From Psychrobacillus sp048572895 (lineage in GTDB: Bacteria; Bacillota; Bacilli; Bacillales_A; Planococcaceae), in the NCBI RefSeq assembly GCF_048572895.1, contig NZ_CP183878.1, positions 186,001 through 250,000 of the forward strand: a DNA stretch of 64,000 bases, read 5' to 3'. The notes below the pieces were generated by a model that saw only the letters and a program-made list of their open reading frames with translations, was not told the origin of the DNA and did not search any database. A program made the position numbers and the translations under genes. The stretch's first letter is position 1. Each line of letters opens with the position of its first letter. Shown here in pieces: positions 16,200 to 24,991 of the stretch.

Positions 16200-16808
16200 A
16201 TGGAACATATTTTTAAACAAGGAACAAATAGCCAGAAGCCAGTCTTATTACTATTACATGGTACTGGTGGAAATGAACATGACTTGTTATCTTTAGCAAA
16301 TATTGTGGATCACGAGGCTTCTGTACTCAGTGTACGAGGGAATGTATTAGAAAATGGAATGCCTCGTTTCTTTAAACGCCTAGCTGAAGGTATATTTGAT
16401 GAGGAAGATTTAATATTCCGTACAAACGAGCTTAATGCTTTTTTAGATGAAGCTTCAGCGGAGTATAAATTTGATCGTCAAAACATCATAGCTATCGGTT
16501 ATTCAAATGGAGCAAATATAGCAGCGAGTCTTCTGTTCCATTTTAAAGATGCATTAAAGGGTGCGATATTACATCATCCGATGGTACCAAGACGTGGTAT
16601 CACACTCCCAGATTTAACAGGAATTCAAGTATTTATCGCTGCCGGAACAAACGATCCGATTTGTCCACAACGAGAATCAGTTGATCTGCAACAACTTTTA
16701 GAAGATGCAAATGCATCGGTTGGAGTTCAATGGGTAAATACAGGACATCAGCTCACAATGGCAGAAGTGGAAGCTGCTAAAGAGTGGTATCAACAAATTT
16801 TTCAATGA
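16200..16808 (+). CDS. mhqD: Phospholipase/carboxylesterase, MhqD-like
   Basis: The 202-residue alpha/beta hydrolase has the oxyanion region LLLHGTGGNEHD, the nucleophile elbow GYSNGAN, the acid in GTNDPICP and the His in NTGHQLT. Family knowledge: MhqD is the esterase encoded with mhqE in the B. subtilis MhqR regulon. It may hydrolyse ring-cleavage products or conjugates. It is the last gene of the cluster, starts with ATG after AAAGGAGAG, and is followed by a clear terminator. Confidence 0.82.
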   Translation: MEHIFKQGTNSQKPVLLLLHGTGGNEHDLLSLANIVDHEASVLSVRGNVLENGMPRFFKRLAEGIFDEEDLIFRTNELNAFLDEASAEYKFDRQNIIAIGYSNGANIAASLLFHFKDALKGAILHHPMVPRRGITLPDLTGIQVFIAAGTNDPICPQRESVDLQQLLEDANASVGVQWVNTGHQLTMAEVEAAKEWYQQIFQ

Positions 16809-16816
16809 TCCGTCTG

Positions 16817-16850
16817 AAAACTAATCGGTAGCCAATCCGATTAGTTTTTT
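16817..16850 (+). terminator. Rho-independent terminator of the mhq cluster
   Basis: A stem formed by AAACTAATCGG and CCGATTAGTTT around a short loop is followed by a T run. It separates the mhq genes from the next gene. Confidence 0.85.
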
Positions 16851-16889
16851 TAAATTTTCCTGTTGTTTTAGTAGAGAGGGGAACAATAA

Positions 16890-18140
16890 ATGAAATTTAA
16901 TAGTCAATCAGTGGTGGAGAGTAATGTTTTAGAACTAGTGTGGAACAATACGAACGAAGCCATTTTTACCATTGGGTACGATGGAAGAATTCTAACAGCA
17001 AATCCGTCCTTTACTGCTATACTGGGTTGGGAAGAAACCGATTTTAGAGAAGATTCTTGTTTTCCATTTTTTGCAGATAATTCACCAGAAGAACATCAGA
17101 AACAATTGACACAATTTAAGCGGGGACATGACATTCCTTACTATGTAACGAGAAGAAAACGAAAAGACGGGATCGTTTTAGACATATTAGCTTCCTATCG
17201 TGCGATTAATAATGGGGAAGTACTTGCTGTTGGTATGTATAAAGATTTTTCCGAACATATGAATATTCAACGAAGACTTCAGGCAAGTGAAGACTGCTAT
17301 CGGAATTTAGTTGAATTTATACCCGATGCCATTTTTGTAGAAAGTAACGGGAAAATAGCTTTTGTAAACTCTCCAGGAATTAGTTTAGTTGGTGCCAAGA
17401 GTGCACAGGAAGTAATTGGTCAGTCAGTTTGGCAGTTTATTAGAACGGATGATAAAATTACGCTTAAAGCTAAAATTCAACAGGTCATATCAACAAAAGA
17501 GCCAATTATTGAACGGCTTTTACGTTTCGACGGTGAAACAATCTGGGTGGAAATTATCGCAATGGCGATTGTTTTTGAAGGTGAATCTGTTATACAAATA
17601 TTATTGAGAGATATAACTTCCAAAAAAAATTATGATGCACAACTTGAATTTTTAGCATTCCATGATCCATTAACAGGTTTAACAAACCGACGTTATTTTA
17701 CGACACAGATTAATCAAGCAATTGAAAATGCAGAGAAAAAGAATCATATGCTAGCAGTGATGTATATCGATATCGATAAATTTAAACGTATCAATGATTC
17801 GTTAGGTCATGATGTAGGGGACCAGCTATTGAAGCAATTTGCAAACCGCTTAAAAGAGCACGTAAGAGAAGAAGATGTTCTTTGCCGAATCGGAGGGGAT
17901 GAATTTCTTATTCTACTAAACGGCCTGAAGGATAAGAAAAAAGCGTTAGAAATAGTGTCACGCTTGCATAAAGCCTTTCAAGTTCCATATCTCATTGACA
18001 ACCAAAGAATTGTCGCGACATCTAGTATTGGGATCGCCATGTTCCCTGAAAATGGGATAGATTCAAAAATACTCATTTCACGTTCAGACGCAGCACTCTA
18101 TCTAGCGAAAGAACAACGCAATGTATTTCAATTCTATTAG
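16890..18140 (+). CDS. Diguanylate cyclase with two PAS domains (PAS-PAS-GGDEF)
   Basis: The 416-residue cytoplasmic protein has PAS domains at roughly 10-125 and 135-250 and a GGDEF domain from about 255. The active site is canonical, with GGDEF at 335-339. The product-binding inhibitory I-site RxxD is also present (REED, 326-329), exactly five residues before it. The substrate motif DPLTGLTNRRYF starts the domain. It should make c-di-GMP under feedback control, with the PAS domains sensing redox, ligand or light. No transmembrane segment is visible. It begins with ATG after AGAGAGGGG and is probably monocistronic, since a terminator lies between it and mhqD. Confidence 0.9.
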   Translation: MKFNSQSVVESNVLELVWNNTNEAIFTIGYDGRILTANPSFTAILGWEETDFREDSCFPFFADNSPEEHQKQLTQFKRGHDIPYYVTRRKRKDGIVLDILASYRAINNGEVLAVGMYKDFSEHMNIQRRLQASEDCYRNLVEFIPDAIFVESNGKIAFVNSPGISLVGAKSAQEVIGQSVWQFIRTDDKITLKAKIQQVISTKEPIIERLLRFDGETIWVEIIAMAIVFEGESVIQILLRDITSKKNYDAQLEFLAFHDPLTGLTNRRYFTTQINQAIENAEKKNHMLAVMYIDIDKFKRINDSLGHDVGDQLLKQFANRLKEHVREEDVLCRIGGDEFLILLNGLKDKKKALEIVSRLHKAFQVPYLIDNQRIVATSSIGIAMFPENGIDSKILISRSDAALYLAKEQRNVFQFY

Positions 18141-18646
18141 ATATCTTGTTGGTATGTGCGCTCTTTGTTCACGATAAAGATAATAAAAAGAACATATGTA
18201 GAATATGTACCCGAAGCAACAAACCATTCGAATTACGATAAAGCGGTTGCACATTGATGAAATATTGGCGCGATAAGTGTGATTTTTGTTCTATTGAAAA
18301 AGAGTATCCAACCCCACATAACAACATCATTTTTGTTATTATGTGGGGTTAAACTATGGAGTAAAAGCAAAAGTTTGGATTTATAACTGGGTAGTAGAAG
18401 TGGATTCTTGAAAGATAAAATTTTTTTCATAGAAAAAACCCTTTCAAGTATTCTTGGAAGTTTCATAGACTATGTTTGTCAGGTACTTGATTAACAACTG
18501 TTTTTTATATTAGTTACAAAAATTTTGAAAAGTAGGGGAATGCAAAATCTATTTACAAAGCATTGGCTACAAAAAGCGCTTCAAGTTTGAAAAGATTTAT
18601 GAAAAGAAGTTAAGATGTAGAAGTGAATGGCTGAAATAACAAGTAA
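18141..18646. other. Intergenic stretch with one strong hairpin
   Basis: No credible gene is visible on either strand. An inverted repeat with arms at 18309-18320 and 18340-18351 (AACCCCACATAA and its complement) could end transcription from the cyclase gene, although the T-tract is weak. The rest is AT-rich. Confidence 0.5.
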
Positions 18647-18733
18647 TTGGATGGTTACATATAAAAGTAATTACAATAGAATCTGATTATTTAGAATGAT
18701 TTGCAAATATAAATAATAAGGACTGTTACATAT
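18647..18733 (+). promoter_or_regulatory. Candidate MocR operator half-sites before the regulator gene
   Basis: TTGGATGGTTACAT at 18647-18660 and GGACTGTTACATAT at 18720-18733 share the pattern GGAxxGTTACATAT. The second overlaps the start codon. Closely related direct repeats occur before deoC (20234-20267). Binding is inferred only. Confidence 0.4.
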
Positions 18734-20162
18734 GGATTGGAGACCAGACCGAAAAGCAAAAAAGGCTATATATAAACAACTTGCTGAGTATATTGAAAAT
18801 GGAATAGCAGATGGTACATTTCCACCTGATAAACTACTACCATCCGAAAGGAATTTAGCGAAGGAACTAGACTTAAACAGAAGCACAGTAGTAGCTGCAT
18901 ATGATGAGTTGGAGTCAAATGGACTCATTCAAAGAACCAGAGGAAGTGGGACTACCATTAGTAAAGATATTTGGGGTATTGCAAAGAAGCGAATTCCGAG
19001 CTGGAATAGGTATATCGAGGCGGGTTCTTTTTTACCTAATCTACCTGTTACGCAAAGAATAAGAAATGAAACGGTAGATCATAAATTAATTAATTTAGCT
19101 AGCGGAGAACTGTCGGAAGACCTATTTCCCATGAGTTTCCTAAGAGAAATTACTTCAACTCGTTCCTTTATTGGAAGCTTGGGATATGATCACCCTCAGG
19201 GCAGCGCTATCTTAAGAAATACCCTGACAGAACATGTAAGTAAGTATCGAGGAATCGAAACCAATCCTTCCTCAATCCTGATAACATCTGGTGCGCAACA
19301 GGCCTTACACTTAGTAGTTCAGTGTTTGTTAAAGCCTGGAGACGCAATTGCAATAGAAGACCCTTCCTATAACTATAATCTTCCTATTTTTCAATCAGCA
19401 GGCTTAAAGGTACATTATTTGCCTGTCGATAAAGGTGGCATCAATCCCAATAATTTGCTGTTATTATACAAAAAACATCGAATTAGAATGATATTTTTAA
19501 ATCCTGCTTATCAAAATCCTACGGGTTCTTTATTAAATGAAAGACAAAGGAAAGCTATTTTAAAGATATCGTCTGAACATGGAATTCCTGTAGTAGAAGA
19601 TGATCCCTATAGTTTAACATCTTTTACTGGAGAAAAAATCCCTACACTAAAATCAATGGATGTTCATGGGAATGTTTTATATATCAGCTCTTTGTCAAAA
19701 ATTATCGCTTCAGGATTAAGAATTGGTTGGATTATTGGACCAAAATCAGTTATAGAAAGATTATCTGATGCAAAACAACAAATAGACTTTGGTCACTCCA
19801 GCTTTACACAATGGATTGCAAATGATTTTATGGAATCTGAAAATTTTCAGTCTCATATTAAAAGATTGGTCAAGGAATTAGAAAAACGAAGAAATCAAAT
19901 TGTCTCAAGCCTTAATTTTTATTTAAAGGATCAGGTGGAATTTTCTACTCCACAAGGGGGCATTCATATATGGTGCAAGATTAAAAAAGACTATAATGAA
20001 GTGCAATTACTAGAGGAATCTATTAAAAGGGGGATAATTTATGTCCCTGGTTCAACAATGGGATCTAAAAAAGGTTTTGTCCGATTTACCTTCGCTAGGG
20101 AAGATGAAGAATCAATCGAGAAAGGAATTAAACGATTTGCAGAAGCACTTCACTTTCTTTAA
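18732..20162 (+). CDS. MocR-type transcription factor (GntR winged helix fused to aminotransferase-like domain)
   Basis: The 476-residue protein begins with a GntR wHTH (residues about 10-80: YKQLAEYIENGIADG, LLPSERNLAKELDLNRSTV). A fold-type I aminotransferase domain follows from about 115. The PLP-binding Lys lies in ISSLSKIIASGLRIGW, and the phosphate-binding and Asn/Asp positions are seen in FLNPAYQNPTGS and VVEDDPYS. Family knowledge: MocR/GabR/PdxR proteins use PLP as effector and bind direct repeats. The ATG follows a run containing AATAAGGA. The downstream neighbour is deoC, with similar direct repeats in its upstream region. The effector and target genes are unknown. Confidence 0.87.
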   Translation: MDWRPDRKAKKAIYKQLAEYIENGIADGTFPPDKLLPSERNLAKELDLNRSTVVAAYDELESNGLIQRTRGSGTTISKDIWGIAKKRIPSWNRYIEAGSFLPNLPVTQRIRNETVDHKLINLASGELSEDLFPMSFLREITSTRSFIGSLGYDHPQGSAILRNTLTEHVSKYRGIETNPSSILITSGAQQALHLVVQCLLKPGDAIAIEDPSYNYNLPIFQSAGLKVHYLPVDKGGINPNNLLLLYKKHRIRMIFLNPAYQNPTGSLLNERQRKAILKISSEHGIPVVEDDPYSLTSFTGEKIPTLKSMDVHGNVLYISSLSKIIASGLRIGWIIGPKSVIERLSDAKQQIDFGHSSFTQWIANDFMESENFQSHIKRLVKELEKRRNQIVSSLNFYLKDQVEFSTPQGGIHIWCKIKKDYNEVQLLEESIKRGIIYVPGSTMGSKKGFVRFTFAREDEESIEKGIKRFAEALHFL

Positions 20163-20191
20163 ATAACTACTATTATCTTAGAATTTACTTA

Positions 20192-20220
20192 AGAATCATG
20201 ATCTTCATGATTCTTTTTCT
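20192..20220 (+). terminator. Rho-independent terminator after the MocR gene
   Basis: AGAATCATGA and TCATGATTCT pair around a short loop, followed by TTTTTCT. The deoC transcript must therefore start afterwards. Confidence 0.8.
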
Positions 20221-20233
20221 ATTTAATGATAAA

Positions 20234-20267
20234 TGGATGGTCAAAAAATAATTGAATTGGATGGTCA
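20234..20267 (+). promoter_or_regulatory. Pair of direct repeats upstream of deoC (candidate MocR sites)
   Basis: TGGATGGTCA occurs at 20234-20243 and again at 20258-20267, 24 bp apart. This is the kind of spaced direct repeat bound by MocR dimers. The same core (TGGATGGTTA) occurs before the MocR gene at 18648. Confidence 0.45.
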
Positions 20268-20432
20268 CAAAAAAATTGAAAGGCTTTATGATGGAGAAGT
20301 GATTAACCATATAGTATATACACAAAAAATATCGAAGCTTTCTTGTTCAAGGTGGAGAAGATGTTAAATTTTAAAAAATAAGTGTAATCAAAAGACCTTT
20401 TAAATAAAAAACGATAAGGCGGAGAAATAAAA

Positions 20433-21074
20433 ATGAACTTTTCAAAATTAATAGATCATACATTACTTTCACCTGCAGCTACCGAAAGAGAAATAATCAA
20501 TTTATGTCAAGAGGCAGATCAATACGGTTTTGCTTCTGTTTGTGTTAATCCTGTATGGGTAAGCTTATCTGCAGAACTTTTACTTGATTCGGATGTGAAT
20601 GTGTGCACGGTTATAGGATTTCCTTTAGGTGCGAACACGACCGATACAAAGGCATTTGAAACTATAAATGCCATTGAAAATGGGGCTACAGAAATAGATA
20701 CAGTAATTAATATCGGGGCATTAAAAAATAAAAACGATGCACTAGTTGAAGAAGATATACGTTCAGTTGTGAATGCTTCAAAAGGAAAGGCACTAGTAAA
20801 AGTTATTATAGAGGCATGTCTATTAACTAATGAAGAAAAAGTACGAGCATGCGAATTGGCTGTAAGAGCTGGTGCAACCTATGTCAAAACTTCAACGGGC
20901 TTTTCCTTGCATGGAGCAACTGCTGAAGATGTTATGATAATGAGACAAGCAGTTGGATCAAATGTTGGGGTTAAAGCATCAGGGGGAGTAGGTAACATAG
21001 AGGATATAAAATCGATGGTTGCTGCAGGTGCTTCAAGAATAGGGACTAGTTCTGCTGTAAAGATATTTGGATGA
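20433..21074 (+). CDS. deoC: Deoxyribose-phosphate aldolase
   Basis: The 213-residue TIM-barrel enzyme cleaves 2-deoxyribose 5-phosphate to glyceraldehyde 3-phosphate and acetaldehyde. The Schiff-base Lys is in YVKTSTGF, with further active-site residues in EIDTVINIGALK and GVKASGGV. The N-terminal IDHTLL motif is typical. Length is normal. ATG 20433 follows GGCGGAG. It stands alone, without the usual deoR, pdp or nupC neighbours, beside a MocR regulator. Confidence 0.94.
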   Translation: MNFSKLIDHTLLSPAATEREIINLCQEADQYGFASVCVNPVWVSLSAELLLDSDVNVCTVIGFPLGANTTDTKAFETINAIENGATEIDTVINIGALKNKNDALVEEDIRSVVNASKGKALVKVIIEACLLTNEEKVRACELAVRAGATYVKTSTGFSLHGATAEDVMIMRQAVGSNVGVKASGGVGNIEDIKSMVAAGASRIGTSSAVKIFG

Positions 21075-21178
21075 CACAAATTGATTTAAAATCATAGGTT
21101 ATATTCTTTTCTACTAATGCTAAACAAGTACCTACAGGTAAATTTGGTAACCAGATATTATCCAAGGAGTTGATATGA

Positions 21179-21604
21179 ATGACGTGGATTACTGTTCTTA
21201 TTATAGTAATTAGTATAATTTTAAAATTTTTAATGAGTCCACCGAGTGCTCTTGTAGGATGGGTTGTAAGTAAATTTGCACTTCATCCAAAACTCGATCC
21301 AAAAGATATTACTGTAACATTTAACGGAAAGCAATTAGAAGAGAAAGAAAAAAATAGATTTACCGACTATTTTAATGGAGCTCTATTTTTAGAAAGAAAT
21401 CATATATTCCCAGGCCATGAAGAATTGTTTCTAAATCCAGAGACAGATGTTATACCATTTGTCATAAAGGTAAGAAGGAAAAAAAAAGAAATAAATTTCT
21501 TTGTTTATAGTGACGATGACCAGGTTGATGTAGTTAAGCAGTGGAAGAAGAAAGTAGCTAATTATACGCTTAGTTCCGAGTCTCTACAAAAGTTTACTAT
21601 TTAA
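21179..21604 (+). CDS. YfmQ-like small membrane-anchored protein of unknown function
   Basis: The 141-residue protein begins with a hydrophobic helix (residues 3-20, WITVLIIVISIILKFLM) and then a soluble part. From memory this resembles B. subtilis YfmQ, especially VTFNGKQLEEKEKNRF and ALFLERNHIFPGHEE, but I could not check it. The function is unknown. ATG 21179 has AAGGAGT upstream. An ATG four bases earlier is in another frame. A terminator follows at 21740. Confidence 0.65.
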   Translation: MTWITVLIIVISIILKFLMSPPSALVGWVVSKFALHPKLDPKDITVTFNGKQLEEKEKNRFTDYFNGALFLERNHIFPGHEELFLNPETDVIPFVIKVRRKKKEINFFVYSDDDQVDVVKQWKKKVANYTLSSESLQKFTI

Positions 21605-21739
21605 AATAATATAAATGTAAAGAAAAATTTAGATTTACCAATTTAAGGAAACACCGATCCAATTCAAACTATGAAAGCTGCTCTCTTAGTTTCGGATAGT
21701 TTAATAAAAGAAACCTTGCTTATTTATGCAACTATTAGA

Positions 21740-21772
21740 TGACTTTGGTATTCCACCAGAGTCATTTTTTTT
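21740..21772 (+). terminator. Rho-independent terminator
   Basis: TGACTTTGGT and ACCAGAGTCA pair (one G-U) around six bases, followed by eight T. It ends transcription from the YfmQ-like gene. Confidence 0.85.
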
Positions 21773-21885
21773 GGAGCCTTGCCAAAGTTTATTTGAAACT
21801 CCAAGTACTTGAACCCTCACAAATGTTTATCTATTAAACTATAGGGAAGAAGATAAATGGATGCATATAATAAGGAGATGAGTAA

Positions 21886-22608
21886 ATGGGGAACTTTGGA
21901 AAAGCAAAAACTGCTGCCAATCAAGCTCCTGCAAATGCCCGTCTAGAGCTAGCAGCAATGGCAATGGAAAGTAATAAGAATCTTCATGAAACTGGTAACG
22001 GTGGGGATAAAGGTTCTTCGGAGGTGGTGGATGTGAAGCACTTCCATAAAGTTATTGATCAATGGCCTCCTAATTCTAACAGGGCAGCCCAAAACACTTT
22101 TAACTTTTACGGACCTCCGAATGAAATAACACCAAGCCGTATACTTTGGTACAATAATGGTCCATGGAAAAGAACGATTGCATTTCGTGATGAAGTACCA
22201 CATGATTTTCCAGAACCACATACTGATGTACTCGAGCAATTTATTGATTACCACGTTCCAGCAGAAAAAGTAGGCGATGTTGCACTATTGGAAGGCAGTA
22301 TCGTTATTGATAGAACGAAAGGAGAGGTATCCGTTCACTGCGACAACGAAGGAGCGAATACGCTATCTTTAAATATGATGCATGAAATTGTAACTGGCAA
22401 ACGGACACCCGAAGACGCAAGAAAGTTTATAGCAAAAGAAATTGTTGAATATATGATGAATCGACCTGCCCCTTATGCGGAGAACTTCCAGTTTGAATTG
22501 CCAGTTGGAGAACAGTGGGACCCTGACAACAGGGTTGTTCAAGATGAAGAATTAATGCAAGCAGTTGAAAACGCAAAAGAACAACTTAAAAAAGAGGGTA
22601 AAATTTGA
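21886..22608 (+). CDS. Hypothetical protein, 240 aa
   Basis: I do not recognise this protein. It has no signal peptide or membrane segment. It starts with an Ala/Asn-rich region (residues 1-40). The centre has several Trp and Pro residues (HKVIDQWPPNSN, RILWYNNGPWKRT) and a pattern reminiscent of plant-type or dehydrogenase-like surfaces, which I cannot assign. The C-terminus is a Glu/Lys-rich helix (ELMQAVENAKEQLKKEG). The ATG follows AAGGAGATGAGTAA, a good site. It is probably monocistronic, between two terminators. The base composition resembles its neighbours. Confidence 0.75.
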   Translation: MGNFGKAKTAANQAPANARLELAAMAMESNKNLHETGNGGDKGSSEVVDVKHFHKVIDQWPPNSNRAAQNTFNFYGPPNEITPSRILWYNNGPWKRTIAFRDEVPHDFPEPHTDVLEQFIDYHVPAEKVGDVALLEGSIVIDRTKGEVSVHCDNEGANTLSLNMMHEIVTGKRTPEDARKFIAKEIVEYMMNRPAPYAENFQFELPVGEQWDPDNRVVQDEELMQAVENAKEQLKKEGKI

Positions 22609-22682
22609 TTAGAGTTATTACTCTTTATGGAAAATGATTGAGGATCAGCCTACTTAGAAAAATTATTATAACAACTTTTATA

Positions 22683-22718
22683 GAGCACTCTTTCCAGAAA
22701 TGGTAAGGGTGCTTTTAT
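22683..22718 (+). terminator. Rho-independent terminator
   Basis: AGCACTCTT and AAGGGTGCT pair with one G-U, followed by TTTTA. It ends the 240-aa hypothetical gene. Confidence 0.7.
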
Positions 22719-22761
22719 ATGTAACCGCACGACAACTAAAATGAATGGAATAAATAAACAC

Positions 22762-22810
22762 TTTACAAAACACGCTAAATATTATTTAATTAGTTAGGTG
22801 AACTAACTAA
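22762..22810 (+). promoter_or_regulatory. Promoter and palindromic operator of the MarR-MFS operon
   Basis: TTTACA (22762-22767) and TTTAAT (22785-22790) are spaced by 17 bp. From 22790 to 22810 lies a 21-bp palindrome with arms TTAGTTA and TAACTAA, directly over the expected start point. Another AATTAGTT follows near 22814. This is the usual layout for a self-repressing MarR protein. Confidence 0.65.
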
Positions 22811-22839
22811 TATTAATTAGTTTAAAGGAGGACACGAAT

Positions 22840-23250
22840 ATGTATTCGATGTTTGTTGAATTTAAAATTTTTCATCGACCTTATGCGAATGGTTTGCAGC
22901 GTGTGTTAAGCCCATTCCAGATGTCGGAAGCGCAATGGGGATTGATCCGATATATATATGAAGTTGGTCCTGCGACAAATTCAGAAATTGCTTTATATTG
23001 GAGTGTTGAGAAGCCATCAGTTACAGCACTTGCGCAGAAACTTATTGATCAACATTTGATATACGTAGTTTATGGAACAGATAAGCGAAAGAAAGTATTG
23101 CATTTAACAGAGGAAGGCATAGTTAAATATCAGCAATTAAAAAAGGCAGTTCATACTTTCCAATCTTCGCTTCTAGAAGGCATAACTGAAGAAGAATGCA
23201 CGATAATGGAAAATGTTTTAGAAAAGTTGCAACAAAATATTAGGAGGTAG
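22840..23250 (+). CDS. MarR-family transcriptional regulator
   Basis: The 136-residue protein has a MarR wHTH (ATNSEIALYWSVEKPSVTAL then HLIYVVYGTDKRKKVLHLTEEG). It follows the palindrome described above, with AAAGGAGG before the ATG. The MFS exporter gene begins 9 bp after its stop, and the ribosome site for that gene (AGGAGG) overlaps this gene's end. It most likely represses its own operon until a drug or metabolite binds. Unrelated in sequence to the MhqR-like protein at 10.8 kb. Confidence 0.85.
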   Translation: MYSMFVEFKIFHRPYANGLQRVLSPFQMSEAQWGLIRYIYEVGPATNSEIALYWSVEKPSVTALAQKLIDQHLIYVVYGTDKRKKVLHLTEEGIVKYQQLKKAVHTFQSSLLEGITEEECTIMENVLEKLQQNIRR

Positions 23251-23259
23251 TGGTAATTC

Positions 23260-24453
23260 ATGAACAAGGAAAAACTTTGGACAAAGGAATTTATAATCGT
23301 TTCAACTATAAATTTTTTGGCAACATTAGTATTCTTTTTGCTAATGGTAACAATCGCATCTTATGCAAAATCAGAGGTTGTAGCATCAACTAGTACGGCG
23401 GGCTTAGTATCAAGTATTTTTATTATTGGTTCATTGATAGGGCGAATTAGTGCGGGACGTTTCATCGGACAAAAAGGACCTATTAAAATATTATGGATTG
23501 GTTTAACTTTATTTACAATTACATCGGGACTTTACTTCTTGGCGAATAGTATTTCACTACTTTTGGCTAACCGATTAGTCCAAGGGATCGCCGTTGGAAT
23601 TATTGGTACAGCAACGGGTACCATTGTGGCTCATATATTGCCAAGTGCTCGTAAAGGAGAGGGGATTGGCTATTTTAGTTTAAGTGCTATATTAGCAACA
23701 GCTGTTGGGCCGTTTATCGGAATTCTACTGATGAAAATGGACAATGGATTTACTATCATGTTCACGATGAACTTAGTTTTATCCATTATATGTATATTAT
23801 TCTTTGCAGCTGTGAAACTAAAATTACCTCCTATTAAACAACCAGATAAAACAGAAGAAAAAACTTCAATTTTATCTCAATTTATCGAACCGAAGGCAGT
23901 ACCTATTTCCTTTATTGCATTGATCATCGGGTTTAGTTATTCAGGCGTAATGACATTTTTGTCGTTTTATGCGGAGTCCATTAATCTAGTTAGTGCAGCT
24001 AGTTATTTCTTCTTAGTTTATGCAATTGTTATTATCTTCTCTCGTCCATTTACAGGTAAATTAATGGATTCTAAAGGTGCAAACATTATTGTATACCCAT
24101 GCATTGTACTATTTGCTATCGGTATGTTTTTATTTAGTCAAGCTTCCGCAGGTTGGATGTTACTTCTAGCAGCAGCATTTATAGGTTTTGGTTATGGGAA
24201 TTTTAATTCCGTTGCACAAACGATTGCAGTTAAAGTGACAGAGCCTCACCGTTTCGGTTTAGCTACTGCAACCTATTTTATCCTATTTGATTTAGGTTTA
24301 GGTGTAGGACCTTACGTTTTAGGATTCATCGTGCCAGAGACTGGATATCGTGCAATCTTTGTATCAATGGTTGTAGTAATTATTATTTGTATTCCACTTT
24401 ACTATTTACTACATGGTAGAAAAGATAAAGAATTAATAAAAACAGCCTTGTAA
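23260..24453 (+). CDS. Major facilitator superfamily efflux transporter
   Basis: The 397-residue protein has about 12 hydrophobic helices, the MFS motif A-like loop GRISAGRFIGQKGPIK after helix 2, and a motif C-like glycine-rich helix 5 (ATAVGPFIGILLM). It lies in one operon with the MarR gene, so it is probably a drug or metabolite exporter of the DHA1 type. The substrate cannot be read from sequence. A perfect bidirectional terminator follows. Confidence 0.85.
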   Translation: MNKEKLWTKEFIIVSTINFLATLVFFLLMVTIASYAKSEVVASTSTAGLVSSIFIIGSLIGRISAGRFIGQKGPIKILWIGLTLFTITSGLYFLANSISLLLANRLVQGIAVGIIGTATGTIVAHILPSARKGEGIGYFSLSAILATAVGPFIGILLMKMDNGFTIMFTMNLVLSIICILFFAAVKLKLPPIKQPDKTEEKTSILSQFIEPKAVPISFIALIIGFSYSGVMTFLSFYAESINLVSAASYFFLVYAIVIIFSRPFTGKLMDSKGANIIVYPCIVLFAIGMFLFSQASAGWMLLLAAAFIGFGYGNFNSVAQTIAVKVTEPHRFGLATATYFILFDLGLGVGPYVLGFIVPETGYRAIFVSMVVVIIICIPLYYLLHGRKDKELIKTAL

Positions 24454-24456
24454 AAC

Positions 24457-24498
24457 AATACGCCTAACGAAATATCATTTTCGTTAGGCGTATTTTCT
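24457..24498. terminator. Bidirectional terminator between convergent genes
   Basis: AATACGCCTAACGAAA (24457-24472) pairs with its complement up to 24494, with A/T runs on both sides. It can stop transcription of the MFS gene and, from the other strand, the SLAP-domain gene. Confidence 0.85.
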
Positions 24499-24520
24499 AT
24501 TTAAGGAGCAGCTATCGTTT

Positions 24521-24910
24521 CTACGGAGAGTTCGTTTCCATTTTTAGTTTTCCATTCCCACGGATTTCTTTCATTTCCAAACTTTCAGTAGGGAAGATAA
24601 ATGTCCAAGGCATACTTGTTTTTGGTTTAATAATTAACTGAGGAACAGTAAAGATATGTTCTGCAATAATTGTTTCTTTTTCTATATAGGTAAATTTTTG
24701 ATTTTGAAAAGTTAGTCCTGTATTTGAAAAGTTGTGGATTAGGACAGTGATTAAAACTTCTCCTTTATAATTCATTGCTTCCCAAATGGGCTCCAATCGA
24801 ATACTTTGCCCATCTTCTGTACTACTATTTTGAAAAATATTGGTTATTAGTTCCCTATCTTTGAGAGCAATAGCATGCTCCCAGGAAGACTCAAATTGTA
24901 AATTTTGCAT
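24521..24910 (-). CDS. SLAP-domain-like protein
   Basis: The 129-residue protein resembles the SLAP domain described beside accessory Sec / S-layer genes. It has an N-terminal helix (WEHAIALKDRELITNIFQ), then the beta-rich GEVLITVLIHNFSNTGLTF, TIIAEHIFTVPQLIIKP and SMPWTFIFP. No signal peptide is present. On the minus strand the start has GGAGGAG close upstream. Family recognition is from memory. The function is unknown. Confidence 0.65.
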   Translation of the reverse strand: MQNLQFESSWEHAIALKDRELITNIFQNSSTEDGQSIRLEPIWEAMNYKGEVLITVLIHNFSNTGLTFQNQKFTYIEKETIIAEHIFTVPQLIIKPKTSMPWTFIFPTESLEMKEIRGNGKLKMETNSP

Positions 24911-24991
24911 ATATAAAACTCCTCCAATACATAATCTCCTTCAACTATAATATTGAACTTCAAAGAGTAAAACTTATCAACCATTTAGCCT

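Noticed and set aside
18233..18466. 77-codon minus-strand frame between the diguanylate cyclase and the MocR gene
   Set aside because: No ribosome site. It includes the hairpin at 18309-18351, and its composition is not protein-like.
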